Assembly: GCA_022495995.1 (NCBI GenBank)
Contig: JAFEMH010001290.1
Coordinates: 435,487 to 499,486 of the forward strand
Reading direction: 5' to 3'
DNA from: Adenophora triphylla var. japonica
Lineage: Eukaryota > Streptophyta > Magnoliopsida > Asterales > Campanulaceae
Length of the DNA stretch: 64,000 nucleotides
In this document: one piece after another, positions 11,633 through 23,075 of the stretch
How positions within the stretch are numbered: position 1 is the stretch's first letter
How the letters are laid out: every line of letters begins with the position of its first letter
Position numbers and translations under genes: made by a program
Notes under the pieces: model-generated
The model's input: only the letters and a program-made list of their open reading frames with translations
Database searches by the model: none
Told to the model about the DNA's origin: nothing

Positions 11633-12340
11633 TCACCTCTGTCGAGTTTGCGGTGGTCTCATTTCGATGATAGCTTTGATCTTTTGAGGATCCACCTCGA
11701 TGCCTCTCTCGGTGACCATGTATCCCAGAAACCTTGCCTCGGCTAACCCCAAATGTGCATTTGGCGAGTTAAGCCTCATTGAGTGTTTTCGGAGGCGATT
11801 GAAGAATTTTCTCGGGTGCGAGGTGTTGTTCGTCGATCCCTTAGGTGGGACGATCATGTCATCGACGTACACTTCGATCTCTTTGTGGATCATATCGTGG
11901 AAGAGAGGCGGTTCTTTGCCGTTGGTAGAGTAGCACGTTCTTTGATCACGGCATTGCGTAGCGATTAGGTTCCCAGGGGTTGTGAAAAATTGTCTTTTCT
12001 TGGTCTTCTTCGGCCATCTTGATCGGTGTAACCAGAAACCGTCCCACGAAGGACTTGACTTCGAAATTGGGCTGTAGTGTCTACCAACATGTCGATGTTG
12101 GGTAGTGGAAAATCGTCCTTGGGACTTGCTTTGTTGAGATCTCGGAAGTCCATGCAACGGCGTACTTTTCCATTGGCCTTGGTGACCGTGACGATATTGG
12201 AGAGCCATGTGGGGTATTTCGATCACCACTGATGAAGCCGACGCGGAGCATTTTTCGATCTCCTCTTTGACTTGTAAAGACCACTCTGGCTTGATTCGGC
12301 GTAGCTTTTGCTTGATGGGCTTAGCCTCGGGATTCAAAGG
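11633..12340 (-). pseudogene. Ty3/gypsy reverse transcriptase, frameshifted
   Basis: Minus-strand blocks include NPEAKPIKQKLRRI (start of RT), MDFRDLNKASPKDDFPLPNID near 12100-12150 in a second frame, and the catalytic IEVYVDDMIV with YVDD encoded at 11858-11869, followed by FLGYMVTERGIEVDP. These are canonical gypsy RT motifs. The change of frame between the DFRDLN block and the YVDD block shows indels. The connection toward RNase H (11100-11633) also has degraded coding signal such as a MGRLQYIAR-like stretch. Confidence 0.85.
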
Positions 12341-13801
12341 GATCCGGTGCTCTACAATGTTAGGATCTAATCAGGGCATGTCTCGGTAAGACCAAGCGAA
12401 CACGTCCACGAACTCTTTGAGCGGTGCAGTCAATGCGTCTTGCTGCGTGCCGTGAAGAAACTTCCGATTTGCGTCTCTTTTGGCTCTTGGCCCGGTTCCC
12501 AATTCACTTTGGTTAAAACCTCCTGCGACTTGGGCCCGGTTTTCTCTCGTTTGACAACATGCTTAAAGATGTGCTTAATGTATTGTTCGTTTAATGTGTC
12601 ACTTCTTTATCAAGTGAATCGTTATTAGCTTGTTTGTGTGTTGAGTTAATTTATCGGTTGTTTAAGATGCAATGAGAGGATACTCGGAAAGATCGAAGCA
12701 TTCATTAAGAGCATACGGGAATACATTATTGGCAATGAGTTCGTAATCTTACGGCGTGAGGCCATCGGATGACTCGAGAGACTCAAATTCAAAGCTAATG
12801 GACTCGGGATGAGTTTTGACACTAGACTCTAGGACTCGAGGGTCGGACAAGTTGTTCGATCATGTCCTTTTTCTTGGCGGTGGGTCCGTGAGAAGGTGGC
12901 CCAGCTTATTGAGTGGCCATGAGCTTGATAGGAGATGGGGCTTGAAAGGCTTTATGTCACCGTTCCCGATCATTGCTATCACAGAGTTATCGAAACAAAA
13001 TCGATTAGATCCGGCATCTCGATTTCTTCTTTGAAGAGCGAGGTGTAGCGGTGGTTCGTCCCCGAAGCATCGTCTCGCCGCGGAGTCTCTTGCTTTGGTC
13101 TTGGGGCATTACTAGCTCGAATGCGGGCTCGTCCCGCTTGTTGAAGGCGGGAGTGTTGGCAGAGTTTTCGAATTCTTCCGCCAAAGAGGGGGTTTTCCCC
13201 GAACCAAAATTCGCCGTGAATAGTGGTGGTTGTGGATCCCGGCAGGGGCGGTGTGTCGAGGAATGCTCTTCGGACGGGGATTTGGCTTGAGGCCTCGAAT
13301 CTTGCCGAGTTCTGTTTGGAGCTTGTCCATGGTTGTCGGCCGGCTTTGTTTGGCGCGATCGCTCTGTTCCCTTTTAGGATCTTCTTCAAGTTGCCGGCCT
13401 TCCTTGTGAAGTACTTGGGTCATGTCGGCCGTATGAGGCGAAGATCGGAGATTGCGTGCAAGCCTCTTTTTTATTGCTCTGTGGAGCGTTTTCGTGCGGC
13501 TCGCTTGTCCTCCGCAATGTGTTCGGGAGTAGGAGAGTATCCCAGCCGTGCGGGGTATTGTTCTTTGATATTGATGATCCGTCGAGCGCCACGATGGCGT
13601 TTTCCCAAGCCGAGCCCCGGGATGTAGTTCATGTGCTTCATCATTTTCATCGGGGAGGGATCTTGTCCCAAATCAAAGGCGAGGTCTATGTGGCACACTT
13701 GGGCCTTTGGACTTTCGATGGTGAACCACAGTGAGCATCATGCCGTCATCGTCGGGTTTGATTTCTAAGCAGGGCGCCGTTGGTATCGGGTCCTTTCGTG
13801 G
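12341..13801 (-). other. Protease-RT linker of the Tat element
   Basis: No conserved domain is recognised. The minus strand shows only short broken frames (for example 12979-13389 and 13471-13698) with polar, basic composition, as expected for the poorly conserved protease-RT spacer of Tat elements. The stretch around 12560-12800 is more AT-rich and may be a small insertion. Confidence 0.45.
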
Positions 13802-14200
13802 CTATCTTATCAGTAGATGATATGGTGATACTTTCCTTGGACGAACTTTACGCGCGATGGAGAGTGGATGCCACCCCATTGATCTCGATGTAGCCAAGGG
13901 CGTCCCAAAATGGCGGTGAATGTGATCGGGATGTCGATGACTTGGAAATCTGTCAGGGACCATTTGTTTTCCAAACCAAAGGTTCAAGGTGGCTATTCCC
14001 AAGATCAAGGCGGGATGTTGAGTCGTATGCCTTGATTGCACGAGTCGAGGTTTTAGATCGGTTGCTTTGATCCCTAGCAAATCCATCATTTTGGCCGGAA
14101 GGACGTTCATGGATGATCCTCCATCTACCAACACCCGAGGGAGACGGCGCTCGTCAGTTGAGCTGTTATGTGTCAGAAGGCTCGTTGTGGTCGGCCCCAA
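13802..14200 (-). pseudogene. Retropepsin-like protease of the Tat element
   Basis: The minus-strand frame carries RVLVDGGSSMNVLPAKMMDLLGI, the aspartic-protease active-site block (D-G-G-S-S in place of the usual D-T/S-G). The DGGSS form is common in Tat/Athila elements. Following blocks are LWFGKQMVPDRF and a degraded SWLG-like region. It would cleave the Gag-Pol polyprotein. The upstream residues that should precede the domain are in another frame (14166-14402). Confidence 0.75.
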
Positions 14201-15485
14201 ATTTTGGAAGATCGAGCTCGTGAAGGTGATGATATTGCTTTGTAATTGGCGTTGCTAAGCAATCATACGAGCGCCTCATCAGTGTCCGTGATGGGAACCA
14301 TGGTGCAGGCCAGGGCTTTCTTCCAACTTGAGCTTGTGCGAGGTAAGATGAAGTGAGTAGGACCGAGTGAGATGTTAGCTGAGTGCGCTTGAGGCGTGTC
14401 AAGACGGGATCTTGACCTTTGGGTCCAAGGTTTCGACTTCTTTGGCGTAGGGTCCCTTTTCGGTTCGTGGCTCGTGTATGGGCTGGCCTTTTGTCTGTCC
14501 CGTGGAGGATTCAGGATTTGACCGAACGTGTCGAACATTCACCTCTGGACTCGTGGTTTTGCTTGTCTCTCCCGTTTCGGAGTGGGAGGAGCCTGATTGG
14601 CGTAAGGCCGATCTGCGCATTTCAATTCGTTCACCGTCATGGCTTTTACTTGAAGCATCAATAGTGGCTTTGAGATCTTCCCAAGACGGGGTTGGATTAT
14701 CTGGACCTTCGGGTCTTCGGTGGCGGTGCGGCTTCGTCCCAGTGATCATGGAGCAAACATTGCCGTGGCCCTGTGCGGGGAACTAGGGCCGGGAGATTTC
14801 TTTGGAGTAGATGACGTAGTAGTCAAACTTTCTGAGGGTTCTCCAAGGGTTCCGGCGTAGGATCACCAGATTCATACCTCTTTTTCGAGTTTTGTTGAGA
14901 AGATAGCTTCTTCTTTCGTCGAGGACGGCCCTCGTTCATTGCATCCTGGAATTCCATTTCCAGGACAAGCACCGCAATCGCGTACGTCCCACCGATGTGT
15001 TCGTTGTTCGGCGGTGGTAACGGGACCTCGGGAGGCTGGATGGGCGAGCTTTCCTCGGAAGGTCTTGTGGTCTTACGTCATGCTTGCATGGCTCGTGACG
15101 AGGGTAACAGTTGACTTCGGGAGACAAATGAGAGATGTTAGAGGTCAGGTAGAGCCGATCATGGCTTAGGAAGCCCCGAGTAGTTGGGTGGCTAAGGTTC
15201 CGAAGTGGTGCATGGCACCTTCGATCCGAGCTTGTTGCTCACCTTGACGTTTCTCAATAGCCGCGAGGACCTGCCAAACTTCTTCCAATGTTGGGAAATT
15301 TCTTGGGGGTAAGGTCCCGTTCTCATCGTTGTTATCCACGGCGACTTGGCCATGGGAATTGACTGGACTATCCTGGTGACGAGAGGGCGGGTAGGACCTT
15401 GCTGTTTTGACACTTGGGAGACGGGTTCCGGGTACTCTCGACCACTCTCTGTTAGGCTGGAGGGTGACGGGCAAGGTTTAGACAC
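14201..15485 (-). pseudogene. Degraded gag region of the Tat element
   Basis: The minus strand opens at about 15474 with a polar N-terminus, including a coiled-coil-like segment (LEEVWQVLAAIEKRQGEQQARIEG) and a LATQLLGAS end. It then breaks into short frames at 14936-15127, 14399-14749 and 14263-14538. No zinc knuckle and no clear capsid block were found, so most of the capsid appears deleted or scrambled. Identity rests on position upstream of the protease. Confidence 0.55.
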
Positions 15486-16777
15486 GGGAATGGCCTAACG
15501 GGATAGAAGGGGAAAGCTTACGTGGCATGCGGTTTCCGTTTCTTTTTTTTTTGATTTTTTTTTGTTGTTTTAATTTACTTAAAACATGTTTTCTCGAGAA
15601 TCCTAGGTAGGTTGGAAAAGATTGCTCTTGTTTTTCGCAACTATGCTAGATCCGGGTCGATGGAGACCATCCGTGCGGCTATAAGCCCCTCGTTTTGCAC
15701 ACGTATTTCGACATCCCGGGGTGGACGGCCCCGGGCGAGGGTCCTATAGTGCAAGCGGTTTCCACCGGCCTAAAGAAAAATCGAACCTAAGGGCCGAGCT
15801 GTCATGCTCGTTTTGATGCGTTAGCCACGTGAATAGTGAACCGAGCAGCCCAAGTCAAGATCGTGCCGCAGTTCGGCATGACCTCTCTTTACCTTGCTTG
15901 CGCAAGGGATCCGCGACGTTAGGCGTTGGCCGGGTCATATCGTCATGGGCGACGTATCAAAGGCGTGATGACATGGTGTCATGCGAGCGTGGATGTATAT
16001 CGGGACGGAACATCGTCAGGTGTAGCTTCGGAAATCAAGATCAGGTCAAGAATTTTAGCATGACCTTTCATCGCTTTGCTTGCGCAAGGGATCTTGAGTT
16101 CCGAGCCTTGACTCGAAAAATGGCCGGCATGGTATATGTATCCGTGCCGTATGGACACGGGCTGAGTAAAAACCAACCGAGTCCGGACAGAGTGTGACTC
16201 AAGACTCAAACGTGCGGGGTTGACGCTTGGCTAGGATGGGATGCCTGGAATGATCCCGTGCGCGCCCAAGAGGCCTAGGAAGACCAAACGGATCGCAACC
16301 GAGACCACTCCGGTTAAGGGTTGTAGTGTGCAGCCAGTGTATCAAGAGCGTGCGCGTAGTGTGCGGTGTAGCCGAGGCAAAGATGCGAGTAGAGTGCGGT
16401 GTAACCGAGGCAAGAAATGCGCGTAGTGTGTGGTCTCTAAAATTCTTTTACGAGTAAAACAGAGTTTTTGAAGAATTTTAAAATGTATGCAATACGATGT
16501 ATATTGATGCATTTTTTTGTATTTTTATTTTTTTTTGTAAAATAAAAACGAAGCACGCGCACACACACAACTTGATTAAAGGAAGGGGGTAAAATGAAAG
16601 TTTGACCCTCATCATCGTTTAAAAATCTTTTGTTTTGTTTAAAAGTTTTTAAAACAAAATGTCCCTCAACGAGTCGCCAGCCCAAATAGCCCGGATCAGA
16701 AAGGCCTCGCGCGGCATACGGCAGATTCCGGCATCTTTCGCGCTGGAGGTGTCTCGCCGTTTGTTTTCGCATTTGTA
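15486..16777 (-). other. 5' untranslated leader of the Tat element
   Basis: There is no ORF of note. It contains a direct repeat 182 bp apart (15876-15911 and 16058-16093, GCATGACCT...CTTGCGCAAGGGATC) and a short tandem repeat of GTGCGGTGTAGCCGAGGCAA type at 16340-16430. T-rich tracts lie at 15540-15570 and 16505-16545. It is situated between the primer-binding-like site and gag. Confidence 0.5.
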
Positions 16778-16786
16778 GAGTCGCCA
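16778..16786 (-). promoter_or_regulatory. Primer-binding-site-like motif TGGCGACTC
   Basis: On the minus strand TGGCGACTC reads from 16786 to 16778. This 9-mer begins with TGG, the complement of the tRNA CCA end, and is a common primer-binding-site start in Tat elements. The bases just outside (AAAACGCG) do not end in CA, so the exact LTR edge is uncertain. A second GAGTCGCCA occurs at about 16673-16681. Confidence 0.5.
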
Positions 16787-18112
16787 CGCGTTTTTATTAA
16801 GCCCAAAACATTGAAAAAGGGCATCGGTTTAAAGATAATTTTAAAGCTGTTTTGTGTGACGAGATTTTGAGTTCGGAGGTCGATGACTCCCCAGGGAAGA
16901 GAATATTAGAATATTAGAGCTCACCTAGTAGCCTCGTAAACGAGTCTTTCGGATACCCCTAATATCCTTTAAATGTCATAAAGTGTGTGTGTGTGTGTGC
17001 TTTTAAAAAATGCATCTTTGTATCGGATGTCTACATTGTATGCTATGTATGGAAATGTATTGAAATAGTGTAGGAAGGAAGCCTTACCAATGTTGGTTCG
17101 CGTCCGTCTTCCGGGGAATGGTGTTTCGAGGTCGGAGTAGCGTTAGGTGCGGATCGGGATTGCTTCGGGATGCCGGTTGTCCGCGGACGAGTTTCGGCGT
17201 GAGTTGAGGTTGTAGGCTGCGTTCGAGGCGGAGGTTCGGCGTGCGTGGGGATCGTCGGGATCACTCGGGCGAGAGGTTCGGCGTGCGTTGTGGTGGGCGG
17301 GAGTCACTCGGGCGGAGTTTCGGCGTGGCTTGGGATCGTCGGTTTGACTCGGAAAGAGGCCGGACAGAGTGGAAAGACCGGTGCAAGGCCTCGGAGTACC
17401 ACGAGGGCCTCCCGGAGTACCTCGAGAGTGCCTCGGGGAGGCGCGCGGAGCGTCTCGGGAGTGCTCGGGGAGGCTTCGGAGCACCGCAAGGGAGCTCGGA
17501 AGGCCTCGGAAGGATCCGAAAGGGTAGGGAGTGCCTCGAGAGGACTTAGAGGGAAGCCGGAAGGCTAAGGGAGGAAGAGAGAAGAGGGAGGTGTGTGAAA
17601 ATGAGGAGGGGGAGCCCTCTATTTATAGTAAAAATTTGAGCAAAGAGGTCCGTACGGACCTTCTTGGTTATCCAGAATTTTGGATTTTCTCGATTTGGGG
17701 GAATCTGCAATGATGGAGAATATTCGGAATGATGGTGTTCCCTGAGCAATAAGGTCAGTACGGACCATCTTGCAAAAAGAGGTCCGTACGGACCAACTAC
17801 GACTTGGAAGTAATCATTTTCCCAGGATTTGAGGGAATATTGTGGACTTTAAGGGGATTTAGTAATCATTGAAACAAAGAGGTCCGTACGGACCTTAATT
17901 GCTTTCCGATTTCCTGAAAATTCCCCGAAAGGTCCTTTTTGTCCCTTTTTATCCCGCAAAGGCTCCTCCACTTGGTTTGTTTGGGGGTTTGAGAGGGTTT
18001 TGAGAGGGTTTTGAGAGGGTTTTGAGTGAGAGAGGTCTCTGAGACTGCGTGGATGAGTCTGCGGTGTTTCCCGTGTGTTTGAAAGGGGGTGATCCAGATT
18101 GGGGTACTTACA
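16787..18112 (-). repeat. 5' LTR of the Tat element
   Basis: The right edge is TG...(minus) at 18112, supported by alignment with the left LTR up to 331. The left edge is set by the primer-binding-like motif, giving ~1.3 kb. GGTCCGTACGGACC palindromes lie at 17647-17660, 17753-17766 (one mismatch), 17781-17794 and 17881-17894. A GAGAGGGTTTT triplication occurs at 17990-18025. An (GT)n run is at 16984-17000. Transcription would run leftward. Confidence 0.6.
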
Positions 18113-18445
18113 ACAGGGGGCTTGGTTTTCAGAGGCGAATTCACTGTATGAAATGGACAGAGCAAAATAGAAGGTGACCAACATAGTAGTGGCAGGCTAG
18201 CAGCTCAGTCCTTGGCGGGGGACCGGTGAGCTGAGACTATATCTCCGGGTCCAGAGTTGCGATTATTAACACGTCAAGCATCGGTTAGGCTTGAATCGCG
18301 AGCTGCGTAGGCTACGTAAAAATTCATAAAGTCGACAATTCAATCGAGCTTAAGTTGACCACCCCCACCGTCATATGCAGGACAACGCGGCAGGATGTTT
18401 ATCAATACTTGATGAAGCGGGAAGTGCTCGAAATGCAGATATATA
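18113..18445. other. Unassigned sequence between the Tat LTR and copia remnant
   Basis: No ORF or known family is recognised. Bases 18133-18176 resemble 21664-21706 (CACTGTA..GAATGGACAGAGCAA..GGTGA), so part may be the left LTR edge of the flanking copia element into which the Tat element jumped. Confidence 0.35.
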
Positions 18446-19725
18446 CTATTGTGTATAAGGCCGAATCCAAGGATAACAGAGACAATCAGCTTCGTCAATT
18501 TGGTGTAGTTTGGTGGGGAATGGAATAGGCGAAGGTAGGGGAATCATTGTTGAGGGTGGGGGTAGGCATTCTCGTTTACGAGATAAAGGTGGCGAGTGGT
18601 GAGAGCATAGGGCGAGAGGGGGGTATGGGCGAGAGAAGGGTGGGACCTGTTTCAACAATGTGACGGTGACGACGTTCGGCATCCATTATGTTCGGGAGTG
18701 TGAGGTGGAGTGGTGAGATGAGTGATACCGTTTTGAGCCGAGTGGGTGTGAGTTTGAGGTATTCACCCCGTTATCGGAGTAGACTTGGATGATAGGACGT
18801 TGGAAGTATTTTTCGACTAGTGTTTTGAAACGAAGGAATGTGTTGTAAGTGTCAGATTTGTGTTTTAGGGGGTAGAACCAAATGTATTTGGTGAAGTGGT
18901 CGACAAAGATAACATAGTTTTTAAATTTGTCAAGGGAATAAACTGGAGAAGTCCATACATCAGAAAATATAAGATCTAAAGGAGCATGTGAAATTAGAGA
19001 AGAGGATGCAAATGGTAGTTTGTGGCTTTTGTTAATGAAACAAGAATTACACGGAGATAAACTAGAGGAAATAGATAAATGGAATTTGCTACGTAGTAGA
19101 CTAAGAATGGGGGGAGTGGGATGGCACACATCTATGATGCCACAATTTCGAAGACTTGAATGAGCTTGAATGGGCGGAGGGTGCCAAATGTAGACGCCAT
19201 CCTCAAGGTCTTCGTGGATAAGGGTTTGGCTCGTAGCTTTGTCTTTAATGAGAAAAGACGAGTGTGAGAATTCAATAATGGCATTATTCTCAAGACAAAA
19301 TTGAGATACAGAGAGAATGTTACGAGTGATAAGAGGAACATGTAAGACATGATTGAAAAGAAGAGGGGGAGAGGATGTGGAGAGAGAATGAACCTATGTT
19401 AGAGATAGGAAGAGATGAACCATCTCTAGATAATGACGTCGTCACCGCCTATTGTAGGGTGTGTGTAAGGGTTAGATTGGAGAGGTCATTAGTGATGTGG
19501 TTGGTGGCCGCTATCAATAAGAGGGAAGGGGAGAGGGAGTATGGTGGGCGACTGAGTGGGCTTGGGGTTTTTGGTGGTTGGGGTTTGGGTTTCGGTATTG
19601 GCAAGGTTGAGAGGAGCAATTTACGGTGGGATGGTCACGTTTGAATTGACGACATTGGGAGAGGATATGACCAATGGTACTACAATATTGGCACTTGCCC
19701 TTGTAGGGGAAGGGTGAGGGTCTTG
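18446..19725 (-). pseudogene. Ty1/copia gag-protease-integrase remnant
   Basis: The minus strand reads gag to integrase. A CX2CX4HX4C zinc knuckle, CQYCSTIGHILSQC, is encoded at about 19670-19715. It is followed by GDGSSLPI-type protease-adjacent sequence (19380-19420), then the pre-integrase block around a shifted LIKDKATSQTL-like segment (19210-19260). The integrase core contains APLDLIFSDVWTSP, FVDHFTKYIWFYPLK and VYSDNG (18686-19129). A HTPEHNG-like block with a frameshift lies near 18670-18690. This is copia order (integrase before RT). RT and RNase H are missing to the left, where the sequence stops resembling copia. Confidence 0.75.
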
Positions 19726-19729
19726 TTAG

Positions 19730-21076
19730 TGTTATGCTCTAGGCCTATGATTGATAGACTTATGTGTTGACATTATTTATTATTATATGAGATGTTTATC
19801 ATTTGATTATTATATGTTTTGTATATTTGTTTATAATAATCTCCGTCCCTAATTATTAAGAGAATAATTGGTATAATTGTCAATGGATAATCATACGATG
19901 ATTATATGCATAGAGATGCACATTGAAATTATGGGTACTTGTTAGAACAACAGTATTTGGACATGACCGCAAGAGATTTATGTCATGGTCAAATGTCATA
20001 ATTAAATCTCATAAGGTTACTTAATTTAGTCCACTAGACACGAGATTATCATGACCTTACATATGATGAAAGTCATGTTTGATTTTAGTCAAACGGTATC
20101 TTAACACGATATCTATAAAGGCTATCTTTGGCATGATCGGATTCATGATGGGAAGGATGATAAGTCAAGATGGAATTTGTCCCTCGGAATAGAGATGTTT
20201 TGCTTGGGCCCCTCGATGAGTGATAATGATGAAAGTGTATGGTCGTACTTGATATGATTGGAATTATCATTATACTCAAAGATCGAAAGCATTGAACAAA
20301 GACAAGTTGACAAGGACCATGACTTGTGTTCAGTATAACATCGTGAGACAAAGGGAGAAATGGAAGTGTACCATTGGAAACGTGAACTCTTACGTTATAT
20401 TATTTGGGTAGACATAATGGCTTGCTAGAGTCCGCTTATGTCTTATGAGATTCGATATGATCGAACTCATTGCCAACATAGTATAATCCTATTGGGTCAC
20501 ACACAACTAGAATGAATTAGTTAAACCAAAGGAAGAATGATTGAGAGTTTCTGTAATTGGCAATCTTTGTCACGCGACATACTTAGCCATGTGGCTAACT
20601 ATACCGCGCGACATACCTTGCCACCAGACGTGGTTGACAGCCTGGCCTCCTAATTCGATTAGGAAACATATTTCATACTAAAGTAGTATAATTATAAGAG
20701 GTCTGTTAACCCTAATGGTCTAGCCGAAATTTTCAAGGGAAATTCATAACAAAATACTCTCAATATTCTTCAAGGTTTTTGATCTAGCAATCATCAAGAA
20801 ATCGTTCTTGAATTCATTCAAAGGTGTGGATACCAAAAGAGGGTCTTCGCTCGTTCATCGATCAAGGCCTAGAGTTCAAGCAATCTGAAGAACGAAGTTT
20901 GTGATTCGATATCACATAATCAAATCGTTCGATAGCTCAAGAACGGAAAGCAAACAAGGTTGGTAAAATTCTATCTCATAGAAATTTAAATTAATTGTAT
21001 AGAACGGATCCTAGGCCTTCTTGGGTTTTATGTTTTTTAATGCTTAATTCCGCTGCGCATGGACCCGTAAAACCCA
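19730..21076 (+). repeat. Probable solo LTR (copia-type) nested in the copia element
   Basis: It starts TGTTATGCTCTAGGCC and ends ...CCGCTGCGCATGGACCCGTAAAACCCA, an ending typical of copia LTRs. It has no coding capacity and separates the zinc-knuckle region (19715) from the primer-binding site (21262) of the copia element around it. It contains a palindrome cluster at 20568-20613. No exact target-site duplication was found, so edges may be off by a few bases. Confidence 0.6.
20568..20613. promoter_or_regulatory. Palindrome cluster inside the solo LTR
   Basis: Three adjacent dyad elements: TGTCACGCGACA (20568-20579, near palindrome), TTAGCCA-TG-TGGCTAA (20583-20598, perfect 7-bp arms) and TACCGCGCGACA (20602-20613), separated by 3 bp each. 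The arrangement is compact and symmetric. Its function is unknown. Confidence 0.5.
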
Positions 21077-21261
21077 ATAGGTCTATAGGAGGAAGGAGAA
21101 GGATTGGAGGTATGGTAGGAGTTATGGGTGGGTGATGGGCGGACTTGGGCTGTGAGGGCGGTGGTGGGGAGGGTATTAGTGGAGGAGGGGGGGCTCGGCC
21201 ATAGGGATAGAGGGGAGGGGCTGTCGAATTTTTGAAGGGGTTTAGACTATAAATCTTTGAA

Positions 21262-21273
21262 GCTCTGATACCA
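21262..21273 (-). promoter_or_regulatory. copia primer-binding site (initiator tRNA-Met)
   Basis: The minus strand reads TGGTATCAGAGC, the usual plant copia primer-binding site complementary to initiator tRNA-Met. It lies directly next to an LTR end ...CTTACA at 21274. Confidence 0.8.
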
Positions 21274-21693
21274 TGTAAGATTTAGAAAATTCTTAATAGT
21301 TTAGCCTTTAATCAGCTTATATATTTCACATATGCAGATATATACTTTGTAGACAGAACTCTTATGCGTTCTTTACATATGTAGATATATTCATGATTTA
21401 TTTGAAAATGAGACATTGTATTTCAATAAACAGGAAAAAATTGTCTGCTTCATTGTGATGTGGAAGAGACCCATTGTTGGAAATGAAACGAAGAGCGCAG
21501 AGAAAAAGAAGGGCGTGTCCACTTATAAAAATCTCGTTTTTGAAGATCTTGTAAGAAGATTTGACATAGCAGATAGTAGGAATCGGTGAAATCCACCCTC
21601 GTTTGAGTTACGGGAATCTAAAGATGAAATCGACAAATCTGCCCCTGCCATCAGATCGAGACGAACTCACTGTAAGGAATGGACAGAGCAACA
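21274..21693 (-). repeat. 5' LTR of the first copia element
   Basis: Bounded on the left by the primer-binding site, with LTR end CTTACA on the minus strand. It plausibly begins TGTTGCTCTGTCC on the minus strand at 21693. At ~420 bp it is normal for copia. The right edge is inferred from the TG start and could shift by two bases. No ORF. Confidence 0.6.
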
Positions 21694-22823
21694 CAAGAGG
21701 TGAGTAATGCAGATCTAACTGTAAGAACATGGATTAATATAACATATAAATACTTAATAATATAATGATCAATATTATAATATATGGTATAAAGTATAGA
21801 ACTCAACATAATATGTAGAATTCCATAATATAAGTATCTTATTAAATGATGAAGCATAATGGTAATGTGTTTATATATTAATAGGTGTAGTCCTAAATGA
21901 AGTGCGCTTTGGATTCCTATATAAGGCGCATTCATCGCCTATATGAATTTACTAGTAACATTATTCTCATTCAGTCAAAACTCTTCCTAAGTAATTGAAG
22001 ATTAAAGAGATTAATGACACTCATCATTTAGAAGATCTACTCCTCCCTAATTTGAAGTCTATCTTCATACTTCATTCTCTTTACTCAAGAACAAGATCAA
22101 GACTAAGAACAAACATTGGAATCGCGCGTACACGCTTAGTCTTATTCTTCTTCTCCATCTCTTGTCTAATCAGTTGTGTGAGTCGGTTCGTGGTTACATG
22201 GATCGTTTATGTTCCAACACTAACGATGTTTTCTTGGACGAGGATCTTCCACAACTCAAGTCAGTCAGTGAGTGCTTTCCCAAACAACGAAGAAGAAAAT
22301 GAAATACGAACAACCTCACTGGTCGTAATAGATCGAATTTCATGCTGGAGCAAGAGCAGATGATGATTATCAGGTTTATTATGCGATACATATTATAATC
22401 ATGAAAGTGTTACAAATAGTTGGTGTAACTTTTGTTCAGGTGAAAAAAATAATAATACTGTAATTTGTGTGCAGAAAATAAATCCTGCCCCGTAGATTGG
22501 AATCTTGATTTTTGAAAAATAAAAACGTTAGAGGAAGCTGGCAAAGATTGAAAAGGGGCCCACAATATAACGGTAGGCAGCCTACCGACATGTATTTGTT
22601 GGAATCAAATCTTCGGCTTCAGCTAATATGAGTTGGCAATTTAATAGGAGTAGCTATAGCCACTTCATTTATTCTCTTTTGCCAATTTAATAGTGTAAAA
22701 ATGATCAAGCCTGATACCTCAGTATAACCTAATTTACGGCATAACTATTTACCTTCTAGTTTCACGCAACAAAATAATTAATCGTATAGTCCCTCTAATC
22801 TAATTAAACACTCATCTCTCCCC
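21694..22823. other. Intergenic sequence without recognised gene
   Basis: AT-rich sequence with short chance frames only. ATAATAT-rich stretches lie at 21740-21890. An unremarkable 122-codon plus-strand frame at 21995-22363 shows no motif I recognise. It may contain old LTR fragments. Confidence 0.4.
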
Positions 22824-23072
22824 GATCACACACACGCACAAAACTTACACTCCTCCCTCTCTCTACATTCTTATTATGTCATTCTTGTAAAAGTAGTCAA
22901 ACTTTATATTCTTCCGTTTCAAAATAAATGTTAAAAAAAATTCAATTTGTTTTTTTTTTAATGAAGAGTAAATTTGATTATTTTTTTTTAGTTATTCATT
23001 TTGAAATGGAGAAAGTAATAGTAATGATTATTGTATTTTCTTAAAATTGCAATAAAAATATTGTCTTAAAAA
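22824..23072. repeat. Duplicated flank of the second copia element, left copy
   Basis: About 248 bp, starting GATCACACACACGCAC and ending near ATTGTCTTAAAAATG. It is nearly identical to 26762-27008. The left copy ends abruptly at the truncated RT of the copia element; the right copy starts exactly at the outer edge of that element's LTR. Confidence 0.85.
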
Positions 23073-23075
23073 TGC

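Larger units (their letters stand above)
1..18112 (-). mobile_element. Degenerate Tat/Ogre-type Ty3/gypsy LTR retrotransposon
   Basis: Seen: related LTR sequence at both ends (1-331 and 17740-18112). Between them, on the minus strand, lie gag, protease, reverse transcriptase, RNase H and integrase remnants in that order, which is Ty3/gypsy order. Tat-lineage hallmarks are the retropepsin VDGGSSMNVLP, the RNase H NNAAEYEA, the integrase FATRGIDVIGK with a KVKSR-type C-terminus, and a TGGCGACTC primer-binding-like site. The large size, the long stretch after integrase with an antisense cargo, and the tandem arrays before the 3' LTR also fit this lineage. Every domain is broken by frameshifts and stops, so the element is inactive. 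Composition is clearly GC-richer than the DNA to its right. The left LTR runs off the window, so full length is unknown. Confidence 0.85.
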
